The position numbers were made by a program, and so were the translations under genes. Positions 15,853-24,272 of a stretch of 40,136 nt of DNA are shown here, one piece after another. The DNA comes from Actinomycetes bacterium (lineage in GTDB: Bacteria; Actinomycetota; Acidimicrobiia; Acidimicrobiales; RAAP-2): positions 1 through 40,136 of the forward strand of contig JAJZMD010000178.1 of assembly GCA_021803085.1 (NCBI GenBank). Reading direction: 5' to 3'. Every line of letters begins with the position of its first letter. Position 1 is the stretch's first letter. The notes beneath the pieces were generated by a model that was given only the letters and a program-made list of their open reading frames with translations, was not told the DNA's origin and did no database searches.

Positions 15853-17421
15853 GTGCCGGAACCGTTCAATGCCAGCGTGTACCTGGTCGATCGCCACGTC
15901 GAGGCCGGCGACGGCGACCATGTGGCGATTCGCTGCCAGGAGGGGGAGATCACCTACGAGTCGCTGCTCGCGCGCATCTGCGACGTGGCGTCGGGGCTGG
16001 AGGTGCTCGGCGTGCGGCCCGAGGATCGCGTGATTCTCGTCATGGCGGACAGTCCCGAGCTCGTCGTCGCGTTTCTCGGGGCGATGCGCCTCGGCGCGGT
16101 GCCGATCCCCGTGAACACGATGCTCACGTCCGCCGAGCTGTTGAAGCTCGCTGAGAACAGCCGGGCACGCTTCGCGGTGACGAGTGGCTCCTTCAGCGCG
16201 AAGAGCGCGGTGCTGGCCGACGCGGCCCCCGAGGTCGAGCACCTCGTGGTGGTAGGCGAGTCGCTGCCAGAGGTCGGCACGGCCGAGGTGCATGCGTGGA
16301 AGGAGGTGATGACGGGTACCGGCGCCTTCAAGGCACCGTATGCAACCTGGGACGAGTCGCCCGGGTTCTGGCTCTACACCTCCGGGACGACGGGCCGCCA
16401 GCGTGGGGCGGTCCATCGCCACGTCGACATGAAGGTGACCGTCGAGACCTATGCCGACACCGTGCTGCGGCTCAGACCCTCGGACCGGTGCTTCTCGATC
16501 GCGAAGCTGTTCTTCGCCTACGGCCTCGGCAACAGCCTCACGTTCCCACTGGCCGCCGGCGCGAGCACGGTGCTCGACGCCGAGCCGCCCGCACCCGCAT
16601 CGGTGCTCGGCACCCTTCGGAGCCATGAGCCCACGCTCTTCTTCGGGGTGCCCACCTTCTATGCGGCGCTGCTCGCGTCCGATCTCCCCGACGACACGTT
16701 CAGGAGCGTTCGCTACGCGGTTTCGGCCGGCGAGCCGCTGCCGGCGCCATTGTTCCACCGGTTCAAGGATCGCTTCGGCGTCGAGATCCTGGACGGGATC
16801 GGCTCGACCGAGGCACTGCACATCTTCATCTCGAACAAGCCCGGGATGATCCGCCCCGGCACGACTGGCACGCCCGTCGAGGGCTACGAGCTGCGCCTGG
16901 TCGATGACGACGGCAACGTCCTCGAAGGCGCCGCAGTCGGTCATCTCGAGCTGCGCGGCGACTCCACGGCCGTCGGCTACTGGTGCGACGCAACGAGCAC
17001 GCGCTGGTCGTTCCGGGGCGACTGGCTGCACACGGGAGACGTCTACTCGCGCGCAGAGGACGGCTATTACACCTACCTTTCACGGTCCGACGACATGATC
17101 AAAGCCGGCGGGATCTGGGTGTCGCCCGCTGAGGTGGAGTCGGTGCTGCTCGAGTGCCCCGGCGTCTTGGAAGCCGCGGTCGTCGGCTTCCTCGATGACG
17201 AGGATCTCGAGAAGCCCGCAGCTTTCCTCGTCCCCCTGCCCGGCGAGCACCTCGAGGTGGACGCGGTGGCCGAGTTCTGCCGGGAACGCCTCGCGCCCTT
17301 CAAGCGCCCGCGCAGGATCGTGGTGACCGAGGAGCTGCCGAAGACGGCAACGGGGAAGATCCAGCGCTTCAAGCTGCGCGTGCTGGTCACCGAGGCGACG
17401 CGGACGCCGCCTCCCGCTTGA
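15853..17421 (+). CDS. Benzoate/4-hydroxybenzoate-CoA ligase family protein
   Basis: AMP-forming ligase of 522 aa matching the benzoate-CoA ligase group: FNASVYLVDRHV at the N terminus, YTSGTTGRQRGAVHRH phosphate loop, GIGSTEALHIFISN, WLHTGD, and the C-terminal PKTATGKIQRF with the catalytic Lys. These sequences (N-terminal and STEALHIF segments especially) are typical of aryl-CoA ligases rather than acetyl-CoA synthetases. GTG at 15853 is chosen because AAGGAGGGG lies 5 bases upstream; ATG at 15826 is an in-frame alternative with a poorer site. It is the last gene of the operon, ending 60 bases before a hairpin shared with the convergent transporter operon. Aromatic substrate is likely but unproven. 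Confidence 0.85.
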   Translation: MPEPFNASVYLVDRHVEAGDGDHVAIRCQEGEITYESLLARICDVASGLEVLGVRPEDRVILVMADSPELVVAFLGAMRLGAVPIPVNTMLTSAELLKLAENSRARFAVTSGSFSAKSAVLADAAPEVEHLVVVGESLPEVGTAEVHAWKEVMTGTGAFKAPYATWDESPGFWLYTSGTTGRQRGAVHRHVDMKVTVETYADTVLRLRPSDRCFSIAKLFFAYGLGNSLTFPLAAGASTVLDAEPPAPASVLGTLRSHEPTLFFGVPTFYAALLASDLPDDTFRSVRYAVSAGEPLPAPLFHRFKDRFGVEILDGIGSTEALHIFISNKPGMIRPGTTGTPVEGYELRLVDDDGNVLEGAAVGHLELRGDSTAVGYWCDATSTRWSFRGDWLHTGDVYSRAEDGYYTYLSRSDDMIKAGGIWVSPAEVESVLLECPGVLEAAVVGFLDDEDLEKPAAFLVPLPGEHLEVDAVAEFCRERLAPFKRPRRIVVTEELPKTATGKIQRFKLRVLVTEATRTPPPA

Positions 17422-17481
17422 TGGAGGGAGGCCGCGGGTCAGGCGCGCTGTAGGTACGGTGTGGGATCGAAGCATGCCGAG

Positions 17482-17516
17482 CTCACGCGGCGCCTCCCGC
17501 CCGGCCGCCGCGTGAG
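17482..17516. terminator. Bidirectional terminator hairpin between catabolic and liv operons
   Basis: An 11-bp perfect inverted repeat (CTCACGCGGCG / CGCCGCGTGAG) with a 13-base loop. It overlaps the stop codon of the livM-like gene and lies 60 bases after the last ligase, so it can end transcription from both sides. No T-run is present on either strand. Confidence 0.6.
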
Positions 17517-18631
17517 GGCACCGTGTCTCCGTCGGCTGGTGCAGCGTGTGCGCCGTTCGCCTCCACGGTCGCTGGCGCGAGGACGGGTCCTGTGACCGTG
17601 CCTGCCGAAGGGCGAAGCGTTGCGCGGCGCTCGAGCCTCGCCGGCACGAGGCGCTTCGTGAGGCGGGAGGCGAGGCCGACGACGCCGTCCGGCATGAGCC
17701 TGAGGAGGGTGATCAGGATCAGCGCATAGACGCCCTCGGAAAGGACGTTCGGGAGCTGGGCCGGGAGTGACGGCCCCGTGCCGAGCGAGGTCAGCACCTG
17801 CGCGATGACCGTGACCACCGCCGCTCCGACGAACGCGCCCGAGACCGTCCCGAGACCTCCGACGACGACCATGATGACGAACTCGATCGAGAGCATGACC
17901 GAGAAGGCGTCGGGGGAGATGTAGGCAAGGAAGAAGGCGTAGATCGCGCCGGCGAGACCGGCGTAGGCCGCGGACAGCGCGAAGTCCCTGAGCTTGTAGC
18001 TGACGACGCCGACCCCCGCGGCCGCAGCGGCCGACGGGGACGTGGCCATCGCGCGCAGCCCTCTCCCGGGCCTCGACCTCGTGATGTTCCGGCTCACGAG
18101 GAGCACAGCGGCGGCGACGATCCAGACGAAGTAGGCGTACGAGCGGTAGCCGGAGATCGCGATCGGGCCGAGCGTCAGCGCAGGGATGTTGGTGAGCCCG
18201 ATCGCACCGCCGGAGAAGCTCGGCGTCTGGCTCAGCACCGAGAGGAAGATGAGCTGCAGGGCGAGCGTGCCGAAGGCGAGCGCGTGCCCTTCGAGCCGGA
18301 GCAGCAGGGCGCCGACGGCAGCGGCGACGGCGGCGGTCAACACCACCGCGGCGACGAGGGCGACGAGGGGCGGCCAGCCGTGGATCGCCAGGATCGCGGC
18401 GGTGTAGGCGCCAAAGCCGTAGAAGGCGCCCTGGCCGAGCGAGACCTGCCCGGCGTAGCCCATGAGGAGCGAGAGGCCCGCGACGACGATGGTCGCGAGG
18501 CCGATTGTGACGTAGGTGATGAGGTTCGGGGCGCTCAGAACCTGAGGAAGGACGAGCGTCGCCGCGCCGATCACGAGAACGCCGACGGTTGCTGGCGGGT
18601 TCGCACCGAGGAGGTTGCGCGGGCGTCTCAT
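17483..18631 (-). CDS. livM: Branched-chain amino acid-type ABC transporter permease (LivM)
   Basis: Inner-membrane permease of 382 aa in the LivM group. It has about ten hydrophobic segments, the GYAGQVSLGQGAFYGFGAY stretch and a MVVVGGLGTVSGAFVGA segment that are characteristic of LivM, plus a polar Ala/Pro-rich C-terminal tail of about 50 residues. ATG at 18631 overlaps the stop of LivH as ATGA. It forms the channel with LivH. In bacteria that break down aromatics, Liv-type systems import benzoate- or phenylacetate-like acids as well as amino acids; the neighbouring ligase operon makes that plausible here, but the sequence alone does not show the substrate. Confidence 0.9.
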   Translation of the reverse strand: MRRPRNLLGANPPATVGVLVIGAATLVLPQVLSAPNLITYVTIGLATIVVAGLSLLMGYAGQVSLGQGAFYGFGAYTAAILAIHGWPPLVALVAAVVLTAAVAAAVGALLLRLEGHALAFGTLALQLIFLSVLSQTPSFSGGAIGLTNIPALTLGPIAISGYRSYAYFVWIVAAAVLLVSRNITRSRPGRGLRAMATSPSAAAAAGVGVVSYKLRDFALSAAYAGLAGAIYAFFLAYISPDAFSVMLSIEFVIMVVVGGLGTVSGAFVGAAVVTVIAQVLTSLGTGPSLPAQLPNVLSEGVYALILITLLRLMPDGVVGLASRLTKRLVPARLERRATLRPSAGTVTGPVLAPATVEANGAHAAPADGDTVPSRGGRAGGAA

Positions 18632-19485
18632 ATCAGCTTCGCAGCCTGCTGGCGACGTTGGGACTGCCACAGCAGCAGCAGGATCATGAGGGCGAGGGCG
18701 ACCGCCGTCTCGTTCGCCTGGGACCAGTAGCCGGCGACGAGCTCCTCGGCGATCCCGAAGATGAGCCCGCCCGCCAGGGCGAGAGTTGGGCTCGTGAGCG
18801 AGCCGACGATCGCGGCGGCGAAGCCGAGGATGGCGAGGTTCACGTCGCTGTCGTACGTGATGGGGAAGAGCGGCATGATCAGGACGCCGCCGACGCCGCC
18901 GAGCGCGCCCCCGATGGCGAAGGAGAGCAGGCCCATTGCCTTCACGTTGATGCCGGTGAGGCGCGCCGCGTACGGGTTGGACGCACAGGCGGTCATGGCC
19001 TTGCCGACGTAGGTGCGGTCGAGGAGCAGCCACAAGCTGGCAAGGACGACGAAGCTGACGCCGATCAGCAGGAGGTACTGCGGCTGGACGAAAATACCTC
19101 CGAAGCGCAGGTCATGGCCGCTCAAGCCGGAGTAGGTGAGCGGCGTCGTCCCCCACACAAGCATCGCGATGGCCTCGCTCAGGAGTGCCAGCCCGATCGT
19201 GGTGATGAGCGAGGCGATGGTCGACATCCTGCCGAGAAGCGTGACGACCCCGAACAAGAGCCCGATCGCCGCGCTTGCGAGCACCGCCAGCACCTCGGAC
19301 AGGCCCTGGGGGACGCCGGCGCCGAGAAGCGAGTAGGCGATGAAGCCGCCGAGCACGACGAAGGCTCCTTGGGCGAAGTTGACCACCTTGGTCACGCGGT
19401 AGATGACCACGAACCCCGTCGCGAGCAGGGCGAAGAGGAAGCCGCGCGAGACGCCGGTCACGAGGTACTGAAGCAGCACGCTCAT
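18628..19485 (-). CDS. livH: Branched-chain amino acid-type ABC transporter permease (LivH)
   Basis: Second permease (285 aa), LivH group, with about eight membrane helices. The VNFAQGAFVVLGGFIAY segment and the late AAIVGSLTSPTLALAGGL segment are the usual LivH signatures (a gate region and the C-terminal GGxxS-like turn). ATG at 19485 overlaps the LivF stop by four bases, so all four genes are translationally linked in the order G-F-H-M on the minus strand. Length and helix pattern are normal. It pairs with LivM and both nucleotide-binding proteins. Confidence 0.9.
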   Translation of the reverse strand: MSVLLQYLVTGVSRGFLFALLATGFVVIYRVTKVVNFAQGAFVVLGGFIAYSLLGAGVPQGLSEVLAVLASAAIGLLFGVVTLLGRMSTIASLITTIGLALLSEAIAMLVWGTTPLTYSGLSGHDLRFGGIFVQPQYLLLIGVSFVVLASLWLLLDRTYVGKAMTACASNPYAARLTGINVKAMGLLSFAIGGALGGVGGVLIMPLFPITYDSDVNLAILGFAAAIVGSLTSPTLALAGGLIFGIAEELVAGYWSQANETAVALALMILLLLWQSQRRQQAAKLI

Positions 19486-20174
19486 GTCGCGACATGTCCT
19501 CCCAGGTAGGCGCTCCGCACGGCTGGTTCGTCGCGCAGGAGCGCCGATGGCCCATGGGTGGCGACCCTCCCGGTCTCCAGGACGTACGCGCGTGCGCAGA
19601 GCTCGAGCGCGAGACGCGCGTTCTGCTCCACGAGCAGCACGGAAAGCCCTGTCTCGGCGTTGAGCCGCACGAGGTACCGTCCGATCTCCTGCACGACGAT
19701 GGGGGCGAGGCCCTGCGAGAGCTCATCGATCGCGAGCACGTCCGGCCCCGCCATGAGCGCCCGCCCGATCGCCACCATCTGCTGCTCGCCGCCGGAGAGA
19801 TAGCCGGCCTTGCGCCGCGAGAGGTCTCGCAGTTTCGGGAACAGCTCGTAGATCCTTGCCGGGTCGCGCGAGGAGGCCTTCCACGCGCCGAGTCGCAGGT
19901 TGTCGTCGACACAGAGGTCGAAGAAGAGCTCCCTGCCCTCGGGGACGTGGGCGAGCCGGCCTGCGCACCGGATGGTGCCCGCGCTCGGCGCGAGGATGCC
20001 CGAGAGGGTGTTGAGCAGCGTCGTCTTGCCTGCCCCGTTCGCGCCGATGAGCGCGACCATCTCGCCGCGACCCACCTCCAAGCTGACGTCCTCGAGGGCG
20101 ATCGCGGCGCCGTAGCGCACGACGAGCCCGTCAACCGAGAGGATCGGCGCCGTCGCAGCACCGGTGCCGTTCAT
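19482..20174 (-). CDS. livF: ABC transporter ATP-binding protein (LivF)
   Basis: Nucleotide-binding subunit of 230 aa. Walker A is GANGAGKTT, the signature is LSGGEQQM, Walker B is VLAIDE with an Ile/Asp/Glu ending, and SVLLVEQNARLAL is the LivF-specific switch region. ATG 20174 is taken as start, with GTG 20180 as a near alternative; neither has a strong ribosome-binding site, but the LivG stop is only seven bases away, so re-initiation can explain translation. Small insertions are absent and the length is standard. Confidence 0.9.
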   Translation of the reverse strand: MNGTGAATAPILSVDGLVVRYGAAIALEDVSLEVGRGEMVALIGANGAGKTTLLNTLSGILAPSAGTIRCAGRLAHVPEGRELFFDLCVDDNLRLGAWKASSRDPARIYELFPKLRDLSRRKAGYLSGGEQQMVAIGRALMAGPDVLAIDELSQGLAPIVVQEIGRYLVRLNAETGLSVLLVEQNARLALELCARAYVLETGRVATHGPSALLRDEPAVRSAYLGGHVAT

Positions 20175-20181
20175 GCGCACG

Positions 20182-20961
20182 CTACCGGCTGATGGCGCCG
20201 TCGTCGGCTGGGACCGATCCGAGGTAGGCGACGATCACGGCCTCGTTGGCCCGCACCTCCGCCGGGGACCCTTCAGCGATGACGCGGCCCATGTCGAGCA
20301 CCGTGACGCGGTGGGCGACACGGCTCACGAACCCGATGTCGTGCTCGACGAGCAGCATCGTGAAGCCCTCCTCGCACAGGCGGGCGAGGAGCTCGCTCAG
20401 CTCGCGGCGCTCCTCGCCGCGCAGTCCCGCGGCCGGCTCGTCGAGCAGGAGGAGCTTCGGGTTCCCGCAGAGCGCCCGGGCGATCTGGAGCGCGCGCTGG
20501 CGGCCGAGCGGGAGAGACTCAGCGGGGACGTCCGCCCACGGTTCGAGGCCGGTGCGTGCAATGGCGCCGCGCGCGCGCTCACGGATCTTGGGCTCCTCCC
20601 GGAAGTGGCGCGGCAGGCGCAGCGCCGCCTCGACGAACTCGTGGTCGGTCCAGGAGTGCGCACCGACCATCACGTTCTCGAGGGTCGTCATGCCGCGGAA
20701 GAGGTGGACCGTCTGGAAGGTGATGGCGATCCCGAGGCGGGCGCGCGCCGCGGGGCGGAGCCGCTCGATCCGTCGTCCCTCGAAGTTGATCGAGCCCGCC
20801 TCGGGCCGGAGATGGCCGGCAACGAGGCTGAAGAGCGTCGACTTGCCGGCGCCGTTCGGCCCGATGAGGCCTCGCAGCTCACCCGCGTCGACCGACAGCG
20901 AGACGCCGTCGACGGCTCGCACAGCGCCGAAGGTCTTCACCAGGCGCTCGAGCTGGAGCAC
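20182..20961 (-). CDS. livG: ABC transporter ATP-binding protein (LivG)
   Basis: Nucleotide-binding subunit of 259 aa, LivG type. Walker A is GPNGAGKST; the signature is LPLGRQRALQIARAL, the LivG variant of LSGGQ; Walker B is LLLLDEPAAGL, a LivG hallmark; the H-loop is VEHDIGFV. The frame is open to 21081, but GTG at 20961 fits best: GGAGG lies 8 bases upstream and the product then has the normal LivG length. GTG 20967 is too close to that site. It is the first gene of livGFHM. No binding protein (LivK) is found on either side within the window. Confidence 0.9.
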   Translation of the reverse strand: MLQLERLVKTFGAVRAVDGVSLSVDAGELRGLIGPNGAGKSTLFSLVAGHLRPEAGSINFEGRRIERLRPAARARLGIAITFQTVHLFRGMTTLENVMVGAHSWTDHEFVEAALRLPRHFREEPKIRERARGAIARTGLEPWADVPAESLPLGRQRALQIARALCGNPKLLLLDEPAAGLRGEERRELSELLARLCEEGFTMLLVEHDIGFVSRVAHRVTVLDMGRVIAEGSPAEVRANEAVIVAYLGSVPADDGAISR

Positions 20962-21678
20962 AGACACCCCCTCCGCCCCGTTTCCCGAACCGATCCTGTT
21001 CGCCGGCCGAGCTGCGCTGTGGTCCGAAGCTTCCCGCTTCGGACCGCCACGAGCGGGTTCCCGCAGCCGGTCGCAGACCAAGCGTCCCCGTGACCGTTTC
21101 GGTGGACGAGCTTCTACAACGTATTGAATGTCACTTTAGGTATGGAACCTTACTCCGGGTCAAGTCAGGGCGTCCATGAGAGAGCTCGGCGCGGCGGCCC
21201 TTGCCGTCTCGAGCTTCTTGAGGTCTCGGTCCTGCTTCGCCTCGCGTCGCGCGCCACCGTGCCAAGGACCCGGTAGGGCGGCGGGCGCCGTGCGGCGCGC
21301 GCGGTCCAAGGGGCGCCGGCGGCCTTGGTTCGCCACGGCGCCCATGCCCGATCTGACGGAGCCGAACCCCGAGGTCCGCGCAGGGCGAGACCTGCCGCTG
21401 CGTCCGCGGGCCGGGCGGGTGCCGGATCGAGTGAAGGAAGGAAAAGGAAGGAAAAGGAAGGTAGGAAGAGGAGGACCGTGACCGGTCTGGGAGACCTTGC
21501 AGCACCCGCCCTCGAGCCAGCCGAGGGCCCTGGGAAGTGGGCGACTGTGGGGTGCCGCCCAGCAGCAGGACGCGGGGCATCTCCTGGTCAGAGCCGGCAT
21601 CCCCGGTTGACGGCTCAGGATGCTTCTGCTACGAAAAGGTGACGAGCTGGTCGAGGCAACTACCGCGGAGGTCATGGC
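20962..21678. other. 717-base spacer upstream of livG and of the surface-protein gene
   Basis: No convincing gene: short frames here have no recognisable protein and no ribosome-binding site. The minus strand has TTGACC (complement of 21158-21163) and TACCTA (complement of 21137-21142) 15 bases apart in an AT-richer patch, a weak candidate promoter for livGFHM. A polypurine repeat lies at 21433-21476. From about 21590 to 21630 nested inverted repeats (GAGCCG/CGGCTC, GCATCC/GGATGC) suggest a structured leader for the downstream + strand gene, but it matches no riboswitch class I recognise. Confidence 0.4.
21433..21476 (+). repeat. Polypurine tract with 10-bp tandem repeat
   Basis: Forty-four bases with only purines on the + strand except one T. 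The core is two exact copies of GAAAAGGAAG (21441-21460), flanked by degenerate copies on both sides, so about four 10-bp units. It is very unlike the surrounding GC-rich sequence and lies about 200 bases before the surface-protein gene. Confidence 0.8.
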
Positions 21679-24138
21679 ATGGGAGCGTTGGTTGGAATGC
21701 GTGTGCGGGCATTGTGCGGGGCGGCTCTGGTGGTGGGCTCCTTGAGCGGTCTGGTCGCCTCGCAGACCGAGGCGGGGGCGGCCACGACGCCCGGTGTGCT
21801 CCACGTCGCGCCAGGCGGAGCCACATCGGGAAACTGCATTACAGCGACACACCCGTGCGGGACCCTAGGGTTCGCGCTGTCACAGGCGGCCTCCACCAAC
21901 ACCATCCAGCTGGCGGCTGGGACGTACAAGGAGACGTCGGACCCAAGTGGCACGTCCAACACCATCACGAAGGCTGTGACGGTCGAAGGCGTCGTGACAC
22001 ATCCGACGACAGCGGTCGTCACAGCGACGGGTGAGCCGTTCGGCCTGGTCGTGAACGCCAGCACAAGCGTGGTGGAGGACCTCACCGTCGAGAACGCCGG
22101 GCGCTCCGGCGTGCTGGTGTCTCCGAAGACAACAGCCGCCGCCCCCGCCACCGTCGCCAACGTGAAGGTGCTGACAGATCACATCGTGACAAACGACAAG
22201 TGCGCGACGACAGCGACACTCCACAAGACGGCAGCCACAACGTTCTGCAAGACACCGACACCCGAGAGCGACTTCGGCGAGGGTCTCCACCTCGTGAGCG
22301 TCTCGCACTCGACAGTCCGGGGGAACGTCGTCTCGAAGAACTGGGGCGGCATCCTGGTGACCGACGAGCTCGGGCCGAACTTCACAAACACGATCGCGAC
22401 AAACCAGGTGTCGACAAACCCCGGCGACTGCGGGATCACCCTGGCCAGCCACAACCCCGGAGCGGTGCACACGAGCGGGGCGACAATCGGCAAGCCCGAC
22501 CCCACAGCGGGTGGTGTGTACAACAACACCGTCAAGGGCAACACCGCCAACAACAACGGCGCCGCGGGCCTGCTGGCGGCGACGCCCTTCCCCGGCACCG
22601 GCGTGTACACAAACACCTTCGAGACAAACACGGCCGATGGCAACGGCCTGGCCGGCATGACGATCCACAGCCACGCGCCGTTGCAGGACACGAGGGGCAA
22701 CAAGGTGCTCCACGACACCTTCAAGAACGACGCGCTCCACGGGAGCCCGTCCCGCGGCCCTGGCACAGTGACAGCACGGGTAGCCCAGACCATCGGGGTC
22801 GAGGTCTTCGCCGCCGCCGGACCGACAGACGTCGCCGGCACCGTCATCACCGGCAACACGATCTCGACAGTGTTCTACGGCATCTGGCTGTCGCCGGGCG
22901 TGCTCCATGTGGCGACGATCCAGACAAACACGATCAGCGTGAGCGCCGGCGGGACCCAGGTCTACGCACAGCCGGCGTCGATCACGACGGTCTACGGCCA
23001 GACAGCCGACGCCACCGCGGCGGCCGAGTTCTCCCGGGCCTTCCCCTCCACAAGGGGCTCGTGCCCCGCGACCCGCTCCGCGGTCGTGGCGACCACAAAG
23101 GTGTACCAGGACGCGCTCAGCAGCCAGTTCCTCGCCCAGTCCCTCACAACGGGGACCCTCCTCACCCCGACCGAGAGCCTGTCCCCGGTGACCGCCACGG
23201 CGCTCAAGGACGAGGGCATCGCGACCGTCTACGTGGTAGGCGGGCCCCTTGCGATCACCACAACAGTGGTGAAGTCGATCGAGGCCCTCACAGCCTACGA
23301 GTGCGGCGGGAAGGCCCGTGGGGCCACCACAGGGAAGATCGCGGTCGAGCGCATCTCGGGCACAACCCAGTACGGGACGGCCGAGGCCGTGGCCGAGCAC
23401 GTCGGCAGCGCAGCCGCCAAGTCCTTCGCCGGCGCCTACGCCACGACGAACGCCGCAGGCGGCAACGGCAAGTACAACGACACCCCGGGGACCGGCACCG
23501 CCGCGCCGACGGGCTCGGTGCCGACGGCCATCCTGGCCTCCGGCGTGGAGTTCCAAGACGCGCAGTCGGCCAGCGTGATCGCCTACCGGACAAAGCTCCC
23601 GCTGCTCCTCACCCCTGCGACGACGCTGTCCACAACAGCGGTCGCAGCCATCGAGAAGCTCGGAGTGAAGCAGGTGATCCTGATGGGCGGCACACTGGCG
23701 GTCACCAACACAGTCGAGCAGGCCCTCGTCGCGAAGACCGGCGTCTCGGTGCTCCGGGTCGCAGGGAAGGACTACACCGACACCGCAGCACAGCTCGCAC
23801 GCTTCGAGGTGGCGGGGGCGACAGCCGGTCTCGGCTGGACACCAGGGCACCGGATCATGGTCGCCCGGGGGAACGGCTTCACTGACGGGCTCTGCGGCGC
23901 GGTGCTGGAGAATGCCGGCAACGTCTCGACAGGCGCGACCGGCACCGCGCGTCCGCTGCTCCTGACCGAGACATCGACAGTGGTGGGCACCTACCTCACC
24001 ACATTCTTGAAGGTGACAGGTCACACAGGGATCGGCAAGACACCGGCGAAGACGGTCACGGCCCTCACCGTCCTCGGCGGGCCGCTCGCGGTGAGCACAG
24101 CGGAGATCGCCGCGATGGAGACAGCGCTCGGCGGCTGA
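21679..24138 (+). CDS. Secreted beta-helix protein with cell-wall-binding repeat 2 units
   Basis: An 819-aa exported protein. A signal peptide (basic MRVRALCG, hydrophobic core, AGA cleavage near residue 34) is followed by about 390 residues of right-handed parallel beta-helix type, full of short NT/NN/TGNT turns, and then three CWB2 (PF04122) repeats ending at VVGGPLAI, LMGGTLAV and VLGGPLAV near residues 521, 667 and 798. CWB2 units attach proteins non-covalently to the cell wall; beta-helix domains bind or cleave polysaccharides, but no catalytic pair is recognised. ATG 21679 has GGAGGT 6 bases upstream. Threonine codons are unusual: ACA is common here (11 of 17 in 22021-22260) and almost absent in the metabolic genes. 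Function beyond a surface location is unknown. Confidence 0.85.
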   Translation: MGALVGMRVRALCGAALVVGSLSGLVASQTEAGAATTPGVLHVAPGGATSGNCITATHPCGTLGFALSQAASTNTIQLAAGTYKETSDPSGTSNTITKAVTVEGVVTHPTTAVVTATGEPFGLVVNASTSVVEDLTVENAGRSGVLVSPKTTAAAPATVANVKVLTDHIVTNDKCATTATLHKTAATTFCKTPTPESDFGEGLHLVSVSHSTVRGNVVSKNWGGILVTDELGPNFTNTIATNQVSTNPGDCGITLASHNPGAVHTSGATIGKPDPTAGGVYNNTVKGNTANNNGAAGLLAATPFPGTGVYTNTFETNTADGNGLAGMTIHSHAPLQDTRGNKVLHDTFKNDALHGSPSRGPGTVTARVAQTIGVEVFAAAGPTDVAGTVITGNTISTVFYGIWLSPGVLHVATIQTNTISVSAGGTQVYAQPASITTVYGQTADATAAAEFSRAFPSTRGSCPATRSAVVATTKVYQDALSSQFLAQSLTTGTLLTPTESLSPVTATALKDEGIATVYVVGGPLAITTTVVKSIEALTAYECGGKARGATTGKIAVERISGTTQYGTAEAVAEHVGSAAAKSFAGAYATTNAAGGNGKYNDTPGTGTAAPTGSVPTAILASGVEFQDAQSASVIAYRTKLPLLLTPATTLSTTAVAAIEKLGVKQVILMGGTLAVTNTVEQALVAKTGVSVLRVAGKDYTDTAAQLARFEVAGATAGLGWTPGHRIMVARGNGFTDGLCGAVLENAGNVSTGATGTARPLLLTETSTVVGTYLTTFLKVTGHTGIGKTPAKTVTALTVLGGPLAVSTAEIAAMETALGG

Positions 24139-24145
24139 GCCGGCA

Positions 24146-24181
24146 GGCTGGCTGGTCGGCTGTCTGGCTGACCAGCCAGCC
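24146..24181 (+). terminator. Strong hairpin after the surface-protein gene
   Basis: A perfect 12-bp inverted repeat (GGCTGGCTGGTC / GACCAGCCAGCC) with a 12-base loop starts 8 bases after the stop. It has no T-run but is the most stable simple hairpin in this part and can serve as terminator. Confidence 0.65.
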
Positions 24182-24272
24182 ATTGGCTGTCCCGCCGGAG
24201 GCGGCCGCCGTTCCGATCCGTCGCGGGCTTGTACGCGTGCCGGCGACGCGCGGCCTGTGGGATTGGGCGGCG

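Noticed and set aside
21540-21678. A riboswitch such as the ydaO or c-di-GMP type ahead of the cell-wall protein
   Set aside because: Nested inverted repeats exist, but the conserved sequence blocks of those classes were not found.
21131-21852. Several 80-230-codon frames in the spacer before the surface-protein gene
   Set aside because: They overlap each other on both strands, lack ribosome-binding sites and show no relation to known proteins.
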